A stretch of DNA of 64,000 nt. It comes from Erpobdella octoculata. Lineage: Eukaryota; Annelida; Clitellata; Hirudinida; Erpobdellidae. A program made the translations under genes and the position numbers. This document shows, piece by piece, positions 22,701 to 36,146 of the stretch. The notes beneath the pieces were generated by a model. That model had not been told where the DNA came from and did not search any database. It saw only the letters and a list, made by a program, of their open reading frames with translations. Every line of letters begins with the position of its first letter. Within the stretch, counting starts at the first letter, position 1. The DNA is taken from NCBI GenBank assembly GCA_963978895.1, contig OZ022243.1:2750864-2814863 (forward strand), in the 5' to 3' direction.

Positions 22701-24126
22701 TTTTAAAAAATAAATTTGGCAATGATGATGATGATAAATAATTTATTGAATTCACCGTAAGTTCAGCATAATCAGGAGTGAAATCTTTGTCTCCTTGCAG
22801 AAAGATAAAATCCGGAGGCTCTCGTGGTTGATTTGAGTCGAATATCACCTGCCCTGATGATAAAGAATAATAAGAAAGTACTATAAAAAAAAGAATTATA
22901 ATTAAAAATTATTTAAATATAATATAACTTGCTGTAAGAAAAAGTGGAAAAACTTTTTAATAAAAAAAATTATAGAATAAACTAAAAAAAAAAGAAAACA
23001 AACATTTGCAATTTTGTGCACCATAAGGAAATGATATTATAAATCGGTCAAATTTTTGCGGGGTTCCAGACCTGAAAGAATAAATTCAAGTGATCTAATT
23101 GTTTAATTTATTTAAATTCATTTATCCAGAATAACTTGAGCATAATGAACACACACACAAAAAAAAACACAAAATTCAACTCATTCAATCTGTTTTGTGA
23201 GTTGATTAATGTACATTTTAAACAAAAAAACGTAAAATCAAATAGTAAAAATATAAAACTAAGTTTATTTAGGACCAAAATAGTTAATATGTTTAATTAA
23301 AATGTACACCAATGAATGTAAAGTAAAGTATACATTTTCTCGTTAATACTATTACTACGGCGGTAGGCGATCTTTCATTCGCTATATCTTTATTAATTTT
23401 ATTTTTTTTTATTATATTCAAACTCAGAATTTGTACCTTTATTTGAAAATATTAGTTAAATTAAAAAAAAACTATTTTGAAATTTGCATGCGGCTACCTA
23501 GGATAGGGGTAGGGTTAGGGATAGGGTTTAATTTTAATACGGGACTGTCGATTTTACCGATTGCAATCACACGAACCACCGGGTCAATAGCAGCGACCAC
23601 ATTTTCTTCACACTGTGTAAGTGTAAAGAATGTAAGAAGCCAGTAAGGGAAGATGTACAGGTAAAATATAAAAGCATAAAAATTGATTTTCAAAGCAAAA
23701 AAGTTTTATTTATGAAACTTTTTGGTACAAATTTTTCAAACCTTAATTAATCGGTGAAATTTTAGTTAGCTAGCATTTTTTATGAGTTAATTTTTTTTAG
23801 CTACTACTTGACGGTTTTCTATCGTTAACTTCTTTTTTTAATATAATTTTAAAAAAGTAATTAGATAAATCTATTTGTAATTTATTTTCCTTTGCATTTA
23901 TATAAATTTTATAATAAAAATATTATTAAAAACACTGGAAATAACTTATTACGTTATTCTTCAGCTTTACCTTTATAATCAAATTAATATTAACCAACCC
24001 CGAGCTGGCTGCACTGATTTTTAGAATTCCGGCGCCTGTTCCTAAGAGGTCACTTTTCAGAATTAACTTCTCCATGAATTTGAACACAAACGGAGCAGTG
24101 ACTGTAGCTAGAAATTTTAAAACCAT
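19747..24126 (-). CDS. BABAM2: BABAM2/BRE, scaffold of BRISC and BRCA1-A complexes (complete, ten coding exons)
   Basis: Exons in gene order: 24126-23999, 23071-23004, 22853-22756, 22341-22051, 21629-21555, 21416-21316, 21064-20977, 20732-20662, 20175-20090 and 19934-19747. All borders are GT/AG with compatible phases. The product is about 397 residues (human 383). BABAM2 is a catalytically dead double UEV (E2-like) protein. It holds the BRCC36 and Abraxas-type subunits together in K63-specific deubiquitinase complexes acting in DNA repair and cytokine-receptor turnover. Matches to the human protein: KFDRFIISFPYGAQNCKW (human DRFKLHIPYAGETLKW), NQPREPPDFIF (QYPELPPDFIF), YLHNWDSENP, QICASPRVER (LYLSPRIEH), VNKFRT...EKRKQYV (TNKVQYV...KRREYI), YMVEYDF, VEIPLTFPTTQPTL and KYPYSPRW. 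An in-frame TGA lies six codons before the ATG, supporting this start. Two donors are uncertain: exon 1 uses weak GG|GTTGGT, although AAG|GTAAAG is 28 bases further on, and exon 7 may end at 20965 instead. The protein ends FFKISYLF. The gene is convergent with muscleblind. Confidence 0.93.
22386..22610 (-). repeat. 21-bp minisatellite in BABAM2 intron 3
   Basis: About ten copies of GAATGAGTTAGTGCATGAATA lie immediately upstream of exon 4 on the gene strand. Because the unit is a multiple of three it makes an open frame (NSFYSCT repeated) that runs straight into the real exon 4 frame, which could mislead a gene finder. The splice acceptor TTTTCTCCAG at 22342 marks the true exon start. Confidence 0.92.
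23072..23998. other. BABAM2 intron 1
   Basis: AT-rich intron sequence with no nested gene. Around 23505-23530 there is a short telomere-like tract (GGGTAGGGTTAGGGATAGGG), too short to be a real telomeric array. Confidence 0.6.
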
Positions 24127-25480
24127 TTTGAAAAACCCTTTTCAGAAACTAAGTAGGAATATAATATGAAATCACGCAAAGTAATTTCTTCGGAGTTTTA
24201 TGAAATTCAAAATATTAAGATTTCAAAATAAAAATCTTGATGAAAAGTTGAACTCGATAACAATACTATTTTTGTTCTGCTACAATAACACGCTACGCTG
24301 AAAAAACTTTATAAAACAAGTAGTATATTTAATAAAAACGCGTTAGGTACTTTTTTTTCGTAAATAAGCTTAATTTTCTAAAAATATAATAGGTCTTATC
24401 TAAAAGCTTACTAACGGCACAAAATTACCTTAACTATAAAATGTTCTAAAGTATACCTATCATTTTACTTTTAAATATAAAAACAATCTTAGATGAGTCG
24501 CACGTGTCACGTAAAGAACTGTCTGATCCTGCTAATTGACTGGTATAATTCAATTAGTCCGGCATTCATTTATATCCTTCTACTGGCGTGACGTGTTTTT
24601 GTATTATTTTTGTTTGCGTGTTTATTTGGGTATATAAAATCTCTGTATATGTCATGTGTGTATGTATATGTATTATTAAACAAAATAACTCCAGTATATC
24701 ACCGTTTATAAGAGACAAAAATTCATGAGAGCAAAAAGGAGTGTGGCACTGTGTCTCCCAAAAACCACGGGGCACAGAGGAAAACGGAAACAGAAAAAGA
24801 ACTACCCTGTATGTATGAAATAAATTTACAACTTAAAAAATAACTGTCGTCTATGCAAAGGCCGAAATGAATGGCACGAAACAGATTTTTTAAACGACAG
24901 AAGAACAACGGAAAAAGCCATTTTGGAATTTATAAATGCCATAAACGGCAGAAGTCCAATTAAAATTTGGCAGCGGCGAAGTTAAAAAATAATTGCTTTG
25001 TTTTTTTTCTTCTAAATTCTATTTTAAGAATAAAGGAGAAGTTTAAAACGAAAAAATTCTGAATGATAAAAGAAAACACTGAAATAAAATGTAAAAAGAA
25101 AAGTTTGAGTTTTATGATTTCAATTTCAATCAAAAATTTGTTTTTAAGAACAAAATGATTTATTGAGTCCGAAAAATCCCCTTTTGGCCGTAAATTGTCT
25201 CACGCAGTCACTCTTTTGTTTTTATTGGCTGGAGAAGGAGGGAAACAAAAAACGAGCCCAAATGAAATATTTTCCATCTTTTCATTTCTCCCTGAATCGA
25301 GAAAACTATTTTTCAAAAGGTATTAATATCTACCCAGAACATGAACAAGATAGAAAAGCAAAGTGTTATAGAGATTTCACATGTTACACAAATTTGTGGA
25401 AAAGATGAAGAAAGTCAATCAGCTTCAAGTTTCCGGTAAAATCTCCATGCTCTTTAAATGTATTTTAATATTTAGATGCT
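24127..25480. other. Upstream of BABAM2, no gene seen
   Basis: This region should hold the BABAM2 promoter and 5' UTR. It is AT-rich. No TATA box at a convincing distance or other exon could be recognised. Confidence 0.5.
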
Positions 25481-25487
25481 ACTAGCA

Positions 25488-26079
25488 GTGTCACCCGGCG
25501 TTGTCCGGGGTTTTAGAGGTTTTCTCTCTTCCACATTTTCTCTTTAGAGGTTTTCTCTCTTCCAAATTTTCTCTTTAGAGGTTTTCTCTCTTCCACATTT
25601 TCTCTTTTTTGCATTTTTTCTAGTCGTTACCCAAGAATTAACACTAACCCTATCTTTAGGGTTGGCGTACCCTCTTTGGTTAAGATATGGAGTCGAAACT
25701 CTCTCCAAGCGTTATCCCTTATGAGGACTAACTACTTGACAAATTTGGTTTAGAATGTTCCACCTGTTTGATTGTGATAAGCGAACACACACAAACACAC
25801 ATCTATATAAATAAAAATGTAACTGATCATTTGCTATACGCCAATCATCTCCAAAAGTTTTTGACCAATTGCTTTGAAATTTAGATACAAAAAAGCCCTG
25901 GTTTAAAAAAATTGCTATTCATTTAAAAAAAAATCGGAACATTATTACACGTTTTATGAGCAAAAAACCTATCACAGGTTTTTATTGCGTAACCATCGGG
26001 ATCATTGAGTGCACTTAAACAAACTAAACCACAGCAACGCATGTCCGGGTAGTGCCGGGTACAGATAGTTAGCTTATCT
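25488..26079. mobile_element. Non-autonomous element with inverted ends and a minisatellite
   Basis: The left end reads CTAGCAGTGTCACCCGGCGT. The right end, read on the minus strand, is AACTATCTGTACCCGGCACT, so the ACCCGGC block faces inward at both ends. Next to the left end are three copies of a ~33-bp unit (TTTAGAGGTTTTCTCTCTTCC...). The body contains TATATAAATAAAAATGTAAC and has no coding sequence. The same terminal block occurs at 26350 and 27490. Ends of this type with a tandem-repeat core are reminiscent of non-autonomous Helitron-like elements (DINE-1, pearl/MINE types). That comparison is from memory. Confidence 0.45.
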
Positions 26080-26347
26080 ATATATATAAAAATGAATGTT
26101 TGTATATATGTATGTTAATGTCCTTTATGCATTGCTACACCATTCATCCGATCGTAATGAAATTTTCACACAACCTTGAGAGTCAATGGAAATCAAAAAT
26201 AAAATTTTTTTTTTTGAAATCCGTCACAAAATGAGCGGAGCGGAGCGGGTGAGCGAGCGGGAACTATATATATATGTATGTGCGTATGTATGTGTGTATG
26301 TATGTATGTGTATGTGCATGTATGTGTGTCTGTGTGTGTGTTTATGT
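26080..26347. mobile_element. Short element starting TATATATATAAAAATGAATG
   Basis: The block at 26080-26275 begins with TATATATATAAAAATGAATG and GATCGTAATGAAATTTTCAC and ends GCGGAGCGGGTGAGCGAGCGGG just before a TA/TGTA microsatellite. It has no coding sequence. Its TATA...AATGAATGT head resembles the head of the element at 51497, suggesting related non-autonomous elements. Confidence 0.35.
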
Positions 26348-27495
26348 ATGTACTAGCGGAGATACCCGGCGTTGCCCAGGTTTTTTGAGTTTTTTCAAAT
26401 GTTTGTCTCTTTCTCTCCCGTTTCCTTTCCCACCTGCTTTCCCACTCCTGTTAGCTTTCCCGTTTTCGGTCGTTTTCCCACTGCCGGTCGCTTTCCCGCT
26501 CCCGGTCGCTTTCCCGCTCCCGGTCGCTTTCCCGCTCCCGGTCGCTTTCCCGCTCCCGGTCGCTTTCCCGCTCCCGGTCGTTTTCCCGTCCCGGTCGCTG
26601 CCCCGTTCCCGCTCACGTTTGCTCTCCCATTCCCGCTCACGCTTGCTTTTCTGTTCCCGCTCGCTGTCCGTTCCGGGTCGCTTTCCCGTTTCTATAATAG
26701 ACAAACTAACCCACAAACATTCATATATATATATATAGTCTTAGCAAATCTATTTTGCGCTAATTGCGGGCCAGTCCCAAGCCTGGATAAAGGAGGAGGG
26801 ACAGCTAAAAGGACCAAACTTTGATCCACGACAGGAAACACTTAGGTGCTTCCTACATACAGCTATTTCAGTCTTAAAACACTTGGTGTAAAGGACTATA
26901 AACTATTATAAAAAAAAAAAAAAATCTATTTTGCGTTTTATAGGCTAACAGAAGTTATGAAAGAATGTAAAAGAGAAAATAAGCGGGAACGAGAACGGGA
27001 ACGGGAGAGCAGCCGTGACCGGGAATGGGAGAGCAAGCATGACCGGGAACGGGAGAGCAAGCGTGAGCGGGAACGGGAAAGCGACCGGGAACGGGAAAGC
27101 GACCGGGAACGGGAAAGCGACCGGGAACGGGAAAGCGACCGAGAACGGGAAAGCGACCGGGAACGGGAAAGCGACCGGGAACGGGAAAGCGACCGGGAAC
27201 GGGAAAGCGACCGGGAACGCGGAAAGCGACCGGGAACGCGGAAAGCGACCGGGAACGCGGAAAGCGACTGGAATCGGGAGAGCAAGCTTGGAAGGAAACG
27301 CGAGCAAGAGAGAAAATCGATAACAGAACTTCTGAGCGGGAAAGCGACCGGGAGCTGGAAAACGACCGAGAGCGGAAAAGCGACCGGGAACGCTACGAAA
27401 ACGGGAAAGTGGAGAAGGGAACGGGAACGAGAGAGACAAACATTAGAAAAACCTCTAAAAACCCCGGGCAACGCCGGGTAACCCCGCTAGTACAT
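26348..27495. mobile_element. Fold-back element: 1.1-kb inverted repeat with 18-bp minisatellites in both arms
   Basis: The left end (TACTAGCGGAGATACCCGGC...TTGCCCAGGTTTTT) is matched on the opposite strand by the right end (TACTAGCGGGGTTACCCGGC...TTGCCCGGGGTTTT). Both continue through AATGTTTGTCTCTC. Inside the left arm (26465-26600) about eight copies of CGGTCGCTTTCCCGCTCC occur. The right arm (27075-27395) has about twelve copies of the complementary unit GGGAACGGGAAAGCGACC. The whole unit is thus a giant imperfect palindrome. The open frames it creates on both strands (GRFPAP, RERESD types) are repeat translations. A short retroposon sits between the arms. Confidence 0.8.
26760..26921 (+). 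mobile_element. Short retroposon with target-site duplication
   Basis: This 162-base element ends in poly-A and matches the copy at 2730-2872. It is flanked by the 14-base direct repeat AAATCTATTTTGCG (26746-26759 and 26922-26935). Before the insertion the locus would have read straight across the centre of the fold-back element. It is therefore younger than that element. The duplication and A-tail show L1/RTE-style target-primed insertion. Confidence 0.85.
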
Positions 27496-27852
27496 ATATA
27501 AAGACTTAGTAAAAATCGTTCAAGTCCGCTCTATAGTTATACAAACACTTTTGTAAAAAAATTATATGATATGGTTTCTTACACAAAATTGCTTTGTAAA
27601 CGACTTTTTGCTATCTAGGTTTTTTTTCTCAAAGAAAGACAAATTGGAAAGCAGGTAAGCAAGAGAACGATCTCATTTCCTGTACGGAATGAGAAGAAAA
27701 AATTGGATGGAGTGCAATGAATGAAAAGTTGAGAGAATGCAATGAACCTGGAAAAGATGCAAGTTTAAATGAGAATTTAGCAGAAATAGAGAAAAATTGA
27801 GGAAGAGAAAGAGAAGAAAAGAGAGAAACAAGGAGGGAGAGAGAAAAAAGAG
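27496..27852. other. A/G-rich non-coding stretch
   Basis: Nothing recognisable is seen before the TAAA array. The last 60 bases are purine-rich (GAGAAAAAAG type). Confidence 0.5.
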
Positions 27853-29919
<2,067 letters not shown>

Positions 29920-29920
<1 letters not shown>

Positions 29921-30262
29921 GTCTGGGTATGTTCGCTTGTGATGTTATGTCAGTCTGGGTATGTTCGCTTGTGATATTATGTCAGTCTGGGTATGTTCGC
30001 TTGGGATATTATGTCAATCTGGGTATGTTGGCTTGTGATATTATGTCAGTCTGGGTATGTTCGCTTGTGCTAGTATGTCAGTCTTGGTATGTTCGCTTGT
30101 GCTAGTATGTCAGTCTTGGTATGTTCGCTTGTGATATTATGTCAGTCTGTATATTAGGGTACTGCACGGGTCGTGATTTTAAGGGGTTTCAAACGGACAG
30201 GGCCTGAAGTCAAGCCAGACCGTTGTGCGCATATGTCAGTCTGGGTATGTTCGCTTGTGCGT
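29920..30262. repeat. 32-bp minisatellite interrupted by about 80 bases
   Basis: Seven or more copies of GTATGTTCGCTTGTGATATT ATGTCAGTCTGG occur, with variants GTGCTAGT for GTGATATT. Between 30150 and 30230 a non-repeat segment (TATATTAGGGTACTGCACGG...CAGACCGTTGTGCGC) breaks the array, which then resumes at CAGTCTGGG. Confidence 0.85.
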
Positions 30263-30603
30263 GTACGTCAGTCCGTGTCTGCGTCTGTGTCCATACGCTT
30301 GCGGGCGTGAGTCTGTGGGTTTGTTAACGTGTAAAAGCTTTTCCGACCGGACTTCAACACCTGTCAGAAGTTTCTGGCCGCGGAACTTTTTTCTTAATTG
30401 GACGCGCTTGATTGCACACTTTCACGGACCGTTGATCCAGGGAATGGTTTCGAGAGAGAGAAAAAAAACGTCATAATGGATGAACAGTGCAGTGATAACA
30501 ATTTGATGCGATTATATGAAACGTAACCACGAGAAAACTGAATGAATATAGAAACGGATGAAAAAAGGGATAGGGAAAGGGATAGGAAGAGAGAGGAAGG
30601 GAA

Positions 30604-30646
<43 letters not shown>

Positions 30647-30802
30647 AGTAATCAGACATATTTGGACGGGCAGGCGTGTCCCCACGCTGACCTGTCAACG
30701 TACTTCATTCGATGGATCGTGTTGCGCTGGGGAGAAGAGAAAAAAATATTTTTTCCTAGCTGGACGTTCCGCGTGGCTTGCTTGAGAGTTTGTTTAGTGC
30801 CA
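30263..30802. other. Non-coding stretch before the GAGT array
   Basis: Contains a GAGA tract at 30590-30650 and otherwise unremarkable sequence. Confidence 0.5.
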
Positions 30803-31823
30803 GAGTGAGTGAGTGAGTGAGTGAGTGAGTGAGTGAGTGAGTGAGTGAGTGAGTGAGTGAGTGAGTGAGTGAGTGAGTGAGTGAGTGAGTGAGTGAGTGA
30901 GTGAGTGAGTGAGTGAGTGAGTGAGTGAGTGAGTGAGTGAGTGAGTGAGTGAGTGAGTGAGTGAGTGAGTGAGTGAGTGAGTGAGTGAGTGAGTGAGTGA
31001 GTGAGTGAGTGAGTGAGTGAGTGAGTGAGTGAGTGAGTGAGTGAGTGAGTGAGTGAGTGAGTGAGTGAGTGAGTGAGTGAGTGAGTGAGTGAGTGAGTGA
31101 GTGAGTGAGTGAGTGAGTGAGTGAGTGAGTGAGTGAGTGAGTGAGTGAGTGAGTGAGTGAGTGAGTGAGTGAGTGAGTGAGTGAGTGAGTGAGTGAGTGA
31201 GTGAGTGAGTGAGTGAGTGAGTGAGTGAGTGAGTGAGTGAGTGAGTGAGTGAGTGAGTGAGTGAGTGAGTGAGTGAGTGAGTGAGTGAGTGAGTGAGTGA
31301 GTGAGTGAGTGAGTGAGTGAGTGAGTGAGTGAGTGAGTGAGTGAGTGAGTGAGTGAGTGAGTGAGTGAGTGAGTGAGTGAGTGAGTGAGTGAGTGAGTGA
31401 GTGAGTGAGTGAGTGAGTGAGTGAGTGAGTGAGTGAGTGAGTGAGTGAGTGAGTGAGTGAGTGAGTGAGTGAGTGAGTGAGTGAGTGAGTGAGTGAGTGA
31501 GTGAGTGAGTGAGTGAGTGAGTGAGTGAGTGAGTGAGTGAGTGAGTGAGTGAGTGAGTGAGTGAGTGAGTGAGTGAGTGAGTGAGTGAGTGAGTGAGTGA
31601 GTGAGTGAGTGAGTGAGTGAGTGAGTGAGTGAGTGAGTGAGTGAGTGAGTGAGTGAGTGAGTGAGTGAGTGAGTGAGTGAGTGAGTGAGTGAGTGAGTGA
31701 GTGAGTGAGTGAGTGAGTGAGTGAGTGAGTGAGTGAGTGAGTGAGTGAGTGAGTGAGTGAGTGAGTGAGTGAGTGAGTGAGTGAGTGAGTGAGTGAGTGA
31801 GTGAGTGAGTGAGTGAGTGAGTG
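30803..31823. repeat. (GAGT)n, about 255 perfect copies
   Basis: 1,021 bases of uninterrupted GAGT, the longest pure array in the window. Its unit is the reverse complement of the ACTC array at 60360-60897. On the minus strand it reads as (SLTH)n in all three frames, which explains open frames of 350-450 codons that are not genes. Confidence 0.98.
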
Positions 31824-32504
<681 letters not shown>

Positions 32505-32705
32505 GCGTAACTAACATTGCTTGATGAAATATTTTTTCCTACTAATTTGAATTTCCATCCTTCATCGTCCAATAAATAGCAAGCTTTTTATTTGAATTAA
32601 ATATTTACACACTCCTGGAAAACGTCAGGCTTCCTAAGCTTCCTTGTAAATATTTAAATATATAACCATCAATAATTCTTATGATAATATGTTACGTTAC
32701 ATTAC

Positions 32706-32707
<2 letters not shown>

Positions 32708-32786
<79 letters not shown>
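32708..32786. repeat. (TA)n
   Basis: About 79 bases of TA with one ACAT interruption. Confidence 0.97.
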
Positions 32787-32987
32787 TGTTCGGCGGCTAT
32801 TGTCGTATTATCTACCTGCGCGGAGGAATACATCAGTGGTGTAATTACCTGCTATAAATTCTTACTTACTCTAATTGGCCATAAACAATTTCAATCAACA
32901 ACCCAAAAACCGGACCTCAGAGTGGTGCGCGCGAACAATGCCATATGGGAGAATAAGGTGATGAGGAGGCTGATGCTGCTGCTGATG

Positions 32988-33300
<313 letters not shown>

Positions 33301-33547
33301 GATAGCGGGGGGGACAATATGAAAGATAATTGAATGAATTATTGAATGAGAGTTAAGAAAAAAGAGAATTTATTGGAGAATCAAAAACCAATTGAGTGGA
33401 CGCTTATGTGAATGAGTGAATTAGTGATTCTTTGAGCAGATTATAAAGTTATTTGGTGATTTTTTGAATAAATTAGTGAGTGATTTGGTGATTATTTGAT
33501 TGAATTGTTGATTATATGAGCGATTTAGTGAGTGAATTGGTACTAAA

Positions 33548-33893
33548 TTGAGTGAATGACTAAGTTAATTGATGAGTGAATGACTAAGTTAATTGATGAG
33601 TGAATGACTAAGTTAATTGATGAGTGAATGACTAAGTTAATTGATGAGTGAATGACTAAGTTAATTGATGAGTGAATGACTAAGTTAATTGATGAGTGAA
33701 TGACTAAGTTAATTGATGAGTGAATGACTAAGTTAATTGATGAGTGAATGACTAAGTTAATTGATGAGTGAATGACTAAGTTAATTGATGAGTGAATGAC
33801 TAAGTTGATTGATGAGTGAATGACTAAGGTTATTGATGAGTGAATGACTAAGTTAATTGATGAGTGAATGACTAAGTTAATTGATGAGTGAAT
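33548..33893. repeat. 24-bp minisatellite, about 14 copies
   Basis: The unit is GATGAGTGAATGACTAAGTTAATT. Most copies are identical, and two carry point changes (GTTGATT, GGTTATT). It sits in a wider field of degenerate GAGTGAATTAGTGA sequence from 33340 on. Confidence 0.95.
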
Positions 33894-34487
33894 TAGTGAG
33901 TATTTAAATAATGAATGAATAAGCGAATTAGTGGTCGAATTGGCAATTGAATTGCGTGTATTAATGCATCTTTGAGCAGCAAAGCTGCATCGAACAGCAA
34001 CAAGTAAATAATTAAAAATTGAAAAAGTAAAAAAACTTGAGTGAAATTAAAAACAAACCTTCAAGCACATCCACAATAACTGCACTCACACGGACATGCG
34101 CAGTGCACACACGCACGCACTCGAATGACCAGACGCACGCACACTGAACGAACGGACGGACGGACGGATGAACGGACGGATGGATGGACGAATCCGGCGC
34201 TATAAAAAGTAAGGTGAGCCATGCGATCCTTCTTAAGAATCGGGCACGTGAACTGAACGGTCCAAACGTTCCGTCTTCTGGATGATACGAAAATCTATTT
34301 TTTTCTCAATTTAAAATATAATAACGAAATAATCGAAACAGTTTTTGAAGATAATTTTGCTTAAATTAGTTATTTATTTGAATGTACAATTGCTTTAAAC
34401 AATTCAACAACAACAAAATTCGAAGCAATTTAGTCGGATAAATATACAGAAAATCGATATAGCTGCAATTTATATATATATATAGCC
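33894..34487. other. Non-coding stretch upstream of the 34.5-kb exon
   Basis: Contains a GGACGGACGGA/GGATGGA patch at 34146-34190 and then AT-rich sequence. TATATATATATATAG directly precedes the ATG at 34488, too close to act as its TATA box. Promoter not identified. Confidence 0.45.
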
Positions 34488-34643
34488 ATGAATTGTTGGC
34501 AATTTGTTGGCAATTTGTCGGCAACATTGCTGCTTCTGTTGTCAACTTTGTTGGAGAACGTCCTGGCGACGGACGACAACAGAATCAACATGGCCGAAAT
34601 CAACTGGGTCAGGTGCAGGGTCAGGTGTTTAACTCTACTACAG
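34488..34643 (+). CDS. Probable first coding exon of a secreted protein, possibly anosmin-like
   Basis: The ATG at 34488 opens 52 codons ending exactly at a good splice donor (CTACAG|GTTAGT, phase 0). The N-terminus is a strong signal peptide: a leucine-rich core (SATLLLLLSTLL) followed by a small-residue cleavage site (NVLA|TDD). The exon ends NWVRCRVRCLTLLQ. The RC-x2-RCL(S/T)L pattern right after a signal peptide resembles the start of anosmin-1 (KAL1), where RARCASRCLSLQ opens the cysteine-rich box. Anosmins are secreted WAP and fibronectin-III adhesion proteins involved in neurite guidance. No second exon is visible before the window ends, so the family call rests on about 12 residues and could be chance. 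Confidence 0.35.
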
Positions 34644-34847
34644 GTTAGTTGATTGGATGATTTTACAAATAAAATAATTAAAATTAATTGAAAAGCAAAT
34701 GAATGAACGAACGAAAAAAGAATAAACAAACAAACAAACAAACTAACGAACATAAACAAACATACAAATGAAATTTTTACTGACAATTTTTATTATCGAA
34801 ATAAGATTTGAATACATTAATTATCACTTGGTTGATTGCGGTAGCGT

Positions 34848-34992
34848 AAATATCACAAACTACAAAAATATCACAAACTACAAAAATATCACAAACTACA
34901 AAAATATCACAAACTACAAAAATATCACAAACTACAAAAATATCACAAACTACAAAAATATCACAAACTACGTAAATATCACAAACAACATA
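34848..34992. repeat. 18-bp tandem repeat, about eight copies
   Basis: The unit is ATCACAAACTACAAAAAT with changes only in the last copies (GTAAAT, AACATAAAT). It creates matching open frames on both strands (NITNYK, VVCDIF) that are artefacts. It lies 200 bases downstream of the donor at 34643, so inside the putative first intron. Confidence 0.95.
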
Positions 34993-36120
34993 AATGGAAA
35001 AAATATTTATTTCAATAGTCGTATTATTTGAACTGAACTTTTGCATAAATAATTCTCCCGAAGAAGGGGGCCTGGCCACGAAACGAAATCACGTGACATC
35101 ACCTGGTGCGCGTCACGTGGGGGTGGGTAGGGAGGGGGTCAGTCCAGTTCTTGTTTGCCCGTCTGAAACGAACTTGGAGACGTTCACTTCGCAATAATTA
35201 AAAAAAAGTTCTACATAAAAAAATTTTTTTTTTTAATTTAAATTCCGAGACTGAAAAGTAAGAAAGCATTCAGCCTTTGGACTTATAACCTGATGAATAT
35301 TTTGATAACTATTTTGAAAACCGGAGATGAGCTGGGAAATAACGGAGAGAGTGCTGATCCGAAACCGACACGACATGTGACAGGTTCACGATGGGTGTAA
35401 ATTAATAATTTACTAGAAAAGCAGCACCTGCGCCTTACATCCTCGCGTCTGGAACGCACGACGTTCCTTGGCTTTTTCGAAACGTAGTACGACTTAACAA
35501 CGTACCTTAGTGAAATATATTAAGAGGTTCTAGTTTTATAATACGCTGACTATACTGGCAGTGCGGGCTTGAAATCGCTACCTTTCTGGTGGGCAGCACG
35601 GTCCAGAACTCCTAAGTATTATTTTTTATGATGAGAAAATGAATTAGGTTTTTGTTTTCATGGAAATTTAATGTGTTTTGATGGTTGTTCGAGAAATGCG
35701 AACCACAACATTTGTTTGTTGCAAACGAAAAATCATACGAAACACGCACACGCTCATGCACACAATCACAAACATATATGTTCACCAACACACAAACACC
35801 CAAACACACAAACACACACTCAAACACACATACACACAAACACACACATTTACACAGATGTGTCCTCATGCACACAATCACAAACATATATGTTCACCCA
35901 CACACAGACACACACAAACACACACACACCCAAACACACATACACACAAACACACACATTTACACAGATGTGTCTTCGGGCAGACACGCGCACACAAAAG
36001 AAGAAACAAAAAAAAAGATAATGGATTTTAAAAGTAAACTTTCACGATATTTCAACGCGAGGCCGGAAGTTTGGAAGGAACTAATGATTTCCTGAAAAAT
36101 TTATCCCCGCAGATTTACCG
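34993..36120. other. Non-coding, with an ACAC-rich duplicated block
   Basis: At 35756-35970 a roughly 110-base segment (GCACACAATCACAAACATAT ATGTTCACC...ACATTTACACAGATGTGTC) occurs twice in tandem. CACGTG occurs twice, near 35092 and 35115, on either side of ACATCACCTGGTGCGCG. No exon is recognised. Confidence 0.55.
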
Positions 36121-36146
36121 TACGACGTTATTTTGCGGGAGCGGCA

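Noticed and set aside
23505..23530. Interstitial telomere (GGGTTAGGG-like)
   Set aside because: Only about four degenerate units in an intron; too short to mean a fused or internal telomere.
26274..27481. Long GRFPAP, RERESD and SRSRSL open frames suggesting RS-domain or collagen-like proteins
   Set aside because: They are translations of the 18-bp minisatellite, open on both strands and in several frames.
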